This document shows, piece after piece, positions 61,001 through 64,000 of a stretch of DNA of 64,000 nucleotides (within the stretch, counting starts at the first letter, position 1; every line of letters begins with the position of its first letter). A program made the translations under genes and the position numbers. The notes below the pieces were generated by a model. That model was not told the DNA's origin. It did no database searches and worked only from the letters and a program-made list of their open reading frames with translations. The stretch is from Roseibium denhamense (GTDB taxonomy: Bacteria; Pseudomonadota; Alphaproteobacteria; Rhizobiales; Stappiaceae): assembly GCF_009711415.1 (NCBI RefSeq), contig NZ_SMLZ01000103.1, positions 39,699 to 103,698 of the forward strand, in the 5' to 3' direction.

Positions 61001-64000
61001 ATGTCGAGCGTCGCGCCATTGGTGGTACGAACCGTGACCTGTTCGCGCACACCGAGGCCAATCAGTTCCTGCGCCTTGGCGGTATCGACAGTGAAACTCC
61101 ATTGACCGTCGGCATCGATGTGGAACAGGCCGTATTGCGTCGCGGTATCGCCCGATACAAAGGTCGGTGCGGTCCCAAGGCTGGTGTCGATGTCCAGATC
61201 ACCGGTCACCGGGGTAACGCGATCCTCATCCGTGCGAATGATGGGCGAGCCGGTGATAACGGTATAGGTGGCACCCGCCGGATCAACGGTGACTGGCACT
61301 GTTGCGCTCTGCGCCGTCGTTCCTGTTCCTGCGTCGGTGGCAATCGCTGTGACCGTCAGATGTTGCACATCGGAATGCAGCACCTGAAGGCCCGCCGCTT
61401 CGGAACGGGTCACGGTCCATGAGCCATCGGCGTTTCGGGTGCCGGCGGACAATTCGGCCTGTTGCAATCCCTCGATTCGCCAGGACACAGATTCATCTGG
61501 ATCGCCGGTATCGCCAATCGCCCCTTGGAGAGTCAGCGATGTGGTAAAGCGCACCAGTTCGGCACGCACCGACTCCACGTTCACATTCGTAGTGAACTGG
61601 GAAGGTCCGCTGCCCCCAGGAACTGTTGGTGGCGTCTCCGCGTGGAGCGCGATATAGGCAAAGGGCTGAGCCGTCTGAACTTTCAGATCCACAAACCCCG
61701 ATGGATTTGTCGTTGAAGTCGCCGAGAGATCACCGTGATCCAGCGGCGTGCCATTCGGGGCATAGGCTGTCCAGGTGAACCGGTCGCCTTGGCCACCGAA
61801 GGACTGCATCGTGATCAACGCGTCGCGTGTAACGCCGGCAAATTCGATCACCATCGTTTCGCCTTGTTGAACGGACGGATCGGTCGGGTCGACCTTGCGG
61901 CTGTCAATATTGCTGACGCTTGCCGAGGTCTGATGGATCGCGGTTGCGGCCGCAGGTTCCGGTGCATCGACGCCAATACCAGCTCTGCCAGCCCCGACGC
62001 TACCCGTGGCAGATGTCAAATCGACCAGCTCGCCCGCAGATGTCTCAAAAGCCTGACCCGCTGCAAACCCGTGCAAGGTCAACCCTTGAATTGTTGCTGA
62101 ATTCTGAGTGTTCAGCGCTGCCACAAAGGCCGAGGCATGGCCGGGCGCGGATTGCGCCGTGCCGACAATGGCCCCCACGCTGGGCTCATCAATAGCCCCG
62201 TTGATCGTGACCATAATGTCATGGGTGGTGCCGTCGACACTAGTCACCTGCAGCGTATCGGTCAGCGTTTGACCCGGCCCCAGGTTCTGAATCGCCGCCT
62301 GACTGTTATCGGCGGAGTAGGTCCAGTTGCCCTGAGCATCGACGCTGAAGCTGCCGTAACCATTGCTCCCGGCGACGGCAGTTTGTGCAGTGAACGCAGC
62401 TTGTCCTGCATCTGGATCGGTGATGGTCAAAGCACCGCGGGTTTCCAGTTTCCCTGTACCAGAGACACCCGAGTCCTCGGTGACGCTTTGCGATGTGACA
62501 CCACCGATCTGAGCAGCATCGTCAGTGCCGTTTATGGTGATCGCAACCTGATGGGTCGTCCCATCAGCGGATCGGATGGTGACGTGATCGGTCGTCGTCT
62601 GACCACCGGTTAGTGCTTGTATCGCGGCCAGCCGATTGTCGATGTAATAGATGAAGTCCCCATTCTGCTGAAGCAGCAGGTGACCACCCATCTGCGTGTC
62701 GTACCCCATTCCCGCATAGGTCTGTGGACCAATGTTGGGATCAAACTTTGCCTCTCCGGGATCAGGATCAGTTATGTCCAGATGCCCATCGGCCTGAAGC
62801 TGTCCGTAGGTATTGATGTAGCTCCGATCCTCAGTGACGTCCGGGATGAGTGTATCCGTGATCACCGCCGCATCGCCGACGGCTGCGAGGGCCAGCGTGG
62901 CGCTGGCGGGGACGGCGGGTGCTGTGCCGTCGGTCACCGCGTAGCTGATCGCGACGGGGCCGTTGTAGTCGGGGGCCGGGTGGAAGGTGAACGTGCCGTC
63001 CGTATTCGCCGAGAAGGTGCCGTGATCGGCTGTCGGCGTGCCGGCAACGCTCAGTGTGTCGCCCGTGTCGATGTCGCTCGCCCGACCGAGCAACTGCGCC
63101 GGGGTGATCACCTGCGTCTGGTCCTCTGTCCCGCCCGGCAGCGCCACCGCGCCGGTGACCTGCGGTGCGTCGTTGCTGCCCGCGACCGTGATCGTCAGCG
63201 TCGAGCGCGTGCTGGCGCCGGTTGTATCCGTTACCGCCACCGGGATCTGCACCGGCTGCGAGGCACCTGCCGAAAGCGACTGGTACGTCGGGTCCGACGG
63301 ATCGAACGTCCACGTCCCGTCCGTGTTCAGCGCAAAGCCCGCCGGCGCCGTGCCGTCCACGGCGTAGATGAGCGTATCACCGCTGTCGACATCGGTGCCG
63401 GGCAGCGTGCCGGAGACTGTCGCGGCATCTTCGGTGGTGGAGGCCGTCGTCGCGATCAACTCGGGCGCATCGTTTGTGCCATGGATGGTGATCGCCACCT
63501 CGTGCGTGACCTTTGCCCCGGATGCGTCCGTGCCGGACACTGTGAAGCGGTCCACCACTGTCTCGCCCTGGTGAAGCGCATCCACAGCGCTCCTTTTGTC
63601 GTCCAGCCGGTAGACCCACATCCCGGTGCCCGGCTGGATGCCTATCATGCCATAAGGAGAGTTCGCGCTGCCTTCGACCGCCCAGGTGATGGTGTCGCCG
63701 GTGTCGGGGTCCAGCCCCTGCAGCGTTCCCGTGATTGGTGCCCGTGTGACATCCTCGGTCACCTGCCCGGTGTCGACCGATGCCGGATCGACCGTGGGCG
63801 CATCATTCGTCCCCGTCACCGTGATGACCAGGTCTGCGACCGCGGTTGCCCCTTCGCTGTCGGTGACGGTCACCGGGATCGACAGGGGCAGAGTCTGACC
63901 AGCCGCCAGATGCTGATAGGCCGCGTCGGTGGGATCGAAGCTCCAGGAGCCGTCGGCGTTCATCGAGAACCCGTCGACCGGCTGACTGACGGAGAACGCC
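58066..64000 (-). CDS. giant VCBS/cadherin-like repeat adhesin (5' partial)
   Basis: The frame is open past 63963 to the window edge, so at least 1,977 residues are encoded and the N-terminus is outside. It is a tandem array of beta-sandwich repeats of about 90-130 residues, each ending in GTNDAP-type motifs (GTNDAPT, GTNDAPE, GSNDAPQ, GTDDAAQ, GTNDAPV) and containing TEDxxxxG, GTFSVDAxGxWTY and the Ala-Ile-Gln-x-Leu helix of VCBS domains. A His-rich RTX-like stretch (about 59000-59220) breaks the array. The last 170 residues are acidic, with a repeated HLAAYFDAIG/HLTVYLEASG unit. The family is secreted, usually by type I systems, and acts in adhesion or biofilms. No transporter is in the window. 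Confidence 0.85.
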   Translation of the reverse strand, partial: AFSVSQPVDGFSMNADGSWSFDPTDAAYQHLAAGQTLPLSIPVTVTDSEGATAVADLVITVTGTNDAPTVDPASVDTGQVTEDVTRAPITGTLQGLDPDTGDTITWAVEGSANSPYGMIGIQPGTGMWVYRLDDKRSAVDALHQGETVVDRFTVSGTDASGAKVTHEVAITIHGTNDAPELIATTASTTEDAATVSGTLPGTDVDSGDTLIYAVDGTAPAGFALNTDGTWTFDPSDPTYQSLSAGASQPVQIPVAVTDTTGASTRSTLTITVAGSNDAPQVTGAVALPGGTEDQTQVITPAQLLGRASDIDTGDTLSVAGTPTADHGTFSANTDGTFTFHPAPDYNGPVAISYAVTDGTAPAVPASATLALAAVGDAAVITDTLIPDVTEDRSYINTYGQLQADGHLDITDPDPGEAKFDPNIGPQTYAGMGYDTQMGGHLLLQQNGDFIYYIDNRLAAIQALTGGQTTTDHVTIRSADGTTHQVAITINGTDDAAQIGGVTSQSVTEDSGVSGTGKLETRGALTITDPDAGQAAFTAQTAVAGSNGYGSFSVDAQGNWTYSADNSQAAIQNLGPGQTLTDTLQVTSVDGTTHDIMVTINGAIDEPSVGAIVGTAQSAPGHASAFVAALNTQNSATIQGLTLHGFAAGQAFETSAGELVDLTSATGSVGAGRAGIGVDAPEPAAATAIHQTSASVSNIDSRKVDPTDPSVQQGETMVIEFAGVTRDALITMQSFGGQGDRFTWTAYAPNGTPLDHGDLSATSTTNPSGFVDLKVQTAQPFAYIALHAETPPTVPGGSGPSQFTTNVNVESVRAELVRFTTSLTLQGAIGDTGDPDESVSWRIEGLQQAELSAGTRNADGSWTVTRSEAAGLQVLHSDVQHLTVTAIATDAGTGTTAQSATVPVTVDPAGATYTVITGSPIIRTDEDRVTPVTGDLDIDTSLGTAPTFVSGDTATQYGLFHIDADGQWSFTVDTAKAQELIGLGVREQVTVRTTNGATLDMDIEVKGQNDPGVMVDLAGSNVRGPAAVVGGQLQINDIDDHRPNNMFVPSAGGRPSSSSDIVGQFGTLHLDEDSGVWTYTVDPAQAATIPAGEIRSEDFTALGLQLGGGGRHSLTLRVQVDSSGSAQVLQSLTGQDSGDVTEDQAASGTQDLVATGALSGVVATDPLPTTPIAGTHGTLTTTADGHWTYTADNTDATIQALKTGETLTDEIMVSTSSGQAYRVAITIHGTDDIAQIGGAVSGAVTEDVGPGHHTFPAMISTSGDLTITDADSGEAAFTVQTGVVGTYGTFSVDAAGHWTYEANNQQGAIQQLTGRSTPLTDTFTVTSKDGTQHDVTISIHGTNDAPVAVSQQGNVTEGASKSGHLSVWDVDAGDTHRFTTTATVPGFVLNTDGTYSFDASGTDYQGLKDGELKQIDIPVTITDKAGASDSFTFRWTVTGTNDAPVAKAADLGQTDQGVDKTFTSAELLSLVHAQDVDHDTLTISSVQIDPQFGTISHNAGLDTWTFHPAQGVHQDNLPVQITVSDGTDTTRASAIIDVVQTYTAPHLDVLVDVASGQHVSGGASAGHGGQHGGGYNQYLDQMMQQLQRDHGGRSVTHVHDEVKGSEHNDRVFIFDDMRHEQINMEKGRDFFYLRGTTHEKIEGKEGSDTLILGSYDSHSWHRIPEIKDVENIMTNDGVWVRGGPPHGFDPHYFQASPPAKWHYPIDIDLQSHTQGDTVTRVEITSLPRGSQLLDSGGQAITPDQHGHYVFNVHGGHVPQLTLVSDSQLDPAHDGVGATVITDNVASGMSTTTTIGADGSHHHVTAPIVIHDEPSDGDADLLSVDVVLVDPVDGADSASAPDTAEAPPLHADPEQTDGRISDSDMERPGETDKGPANSGRDHLAAYFDAIGHDPDAAGPSSKQAEHLTVYLEASGADPDQTVHSQDPPDPAVLALDDPHALSGNDAQDTPEDDPDGGQIADVPDPVVQDPNDDTSHFGS

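Noticed and set aside
58066..64000. CRISPR-like or satellite DNA repeats
   Set aside because: The repetitiveness is at protein level with diverged codons and long units inside one open frame; there are no short identical repeats with regular spacers.

Overview
The window comes from a moderately GC-rich alphaproteobacterium. The order lptB-rpoN-hpf-ptsN, a cobalamin set of aerobic-type Cob methyltransferases that includes CbiD and a CbiG-CobJ fusion, and the general protein character suggest a marine Hyphomicrobiales/Stappiaceae member (Roseibium/Labrenzia-like). That placement is inference from gene content, not a database match.

Layout. 1-3.8 kb: the housekeeping run lptB (cut by the window edge), rpoN, long-form hpf and ptsN, closed by a strong bidirectional terminator. 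3.8-5.7 kb: opgH (osmoregulated periplasmic glucan synthesis) on the minus strand. 5.8-9.05 kb: a tight plus-strand operon of an MDR dehydrogenase, a 6-pyruvoyl-tetrahydropterin-synthase-fold protein that has lost its catalytic residues, a GT4 glycosyltransferase and a methyltransferase. 9.3-14.3 kb: an acyl carrier protein, an acyl-CoA dehydrogenase, a DUF1839 protein and a GH2 glycosidase, preceded by an AT-rich regulatory region. 14.3-27.3 kb: an exopolysaccharide locus with a tandem alpha/beta-hydrolase, Wzx flippase, clear GumK homologue, cupin, GumH-like GT4, Wzy-like polymerase, acyltransferase 3, secreted GH5 cellulase, Wzz/GumC-like chain-length protein and WecG/GumM-like glycosyltransferase. 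Together these resemble the xanthan/acetan repeat-unit machinery, though the priming transferase and outer-membrane exporter are not here.

27.3-38 kb: cobalamin (corrin ring) genes. cobK and cbiD are on the minus strand, cobA and cobB diverge on the plus strand, and a minus-strand operon runs DUF6732-like protein, cobH, small ORF, cobL, cobI, cbiG-cobJ, cobM. An unrelated-looking methyltransferase lies just downstream of it. 38.3-40.2 kb: a DUF2946 protein and a PepSY membrane protein. 40.3-47.4 kb: signalling genes, namely a haem-c/DUF3365 sensor PP2C phosphatase, an ACT-domain protein, an Hsp70-like protein, a FecR plus CHASE2 adenylate-cyclase pair and a divergent Crp-family regulator. A cytochrome b561 follows. 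48.2-56.2 kb: a LysR regulator with a clear operator, divergent from an operon of aminotransferase, agmatinase/guanidinobutyrase-family ureohydrolase, PotDABC-like ABC importer and nitrilase-family amidase. This looks like uptake and catabolism of a guanidino or polyamine compound.

56.6-64 kb: accessory DNA. A P4-type tyrosine integrase is followed, on the other strand, by a giant VCBS/cadherin-like repeat adhesin of at least 1,977 residues that runs off the window. The most original signals are the degenerate-PTPS operon, the ACP/DUF1839 module without its activating ligase, the tandem hydrolase with replaced nucleophiles, the FecR-CHASE2-cyclase/Crp unit, and the His-rich RTX-like insert in the adhesin.
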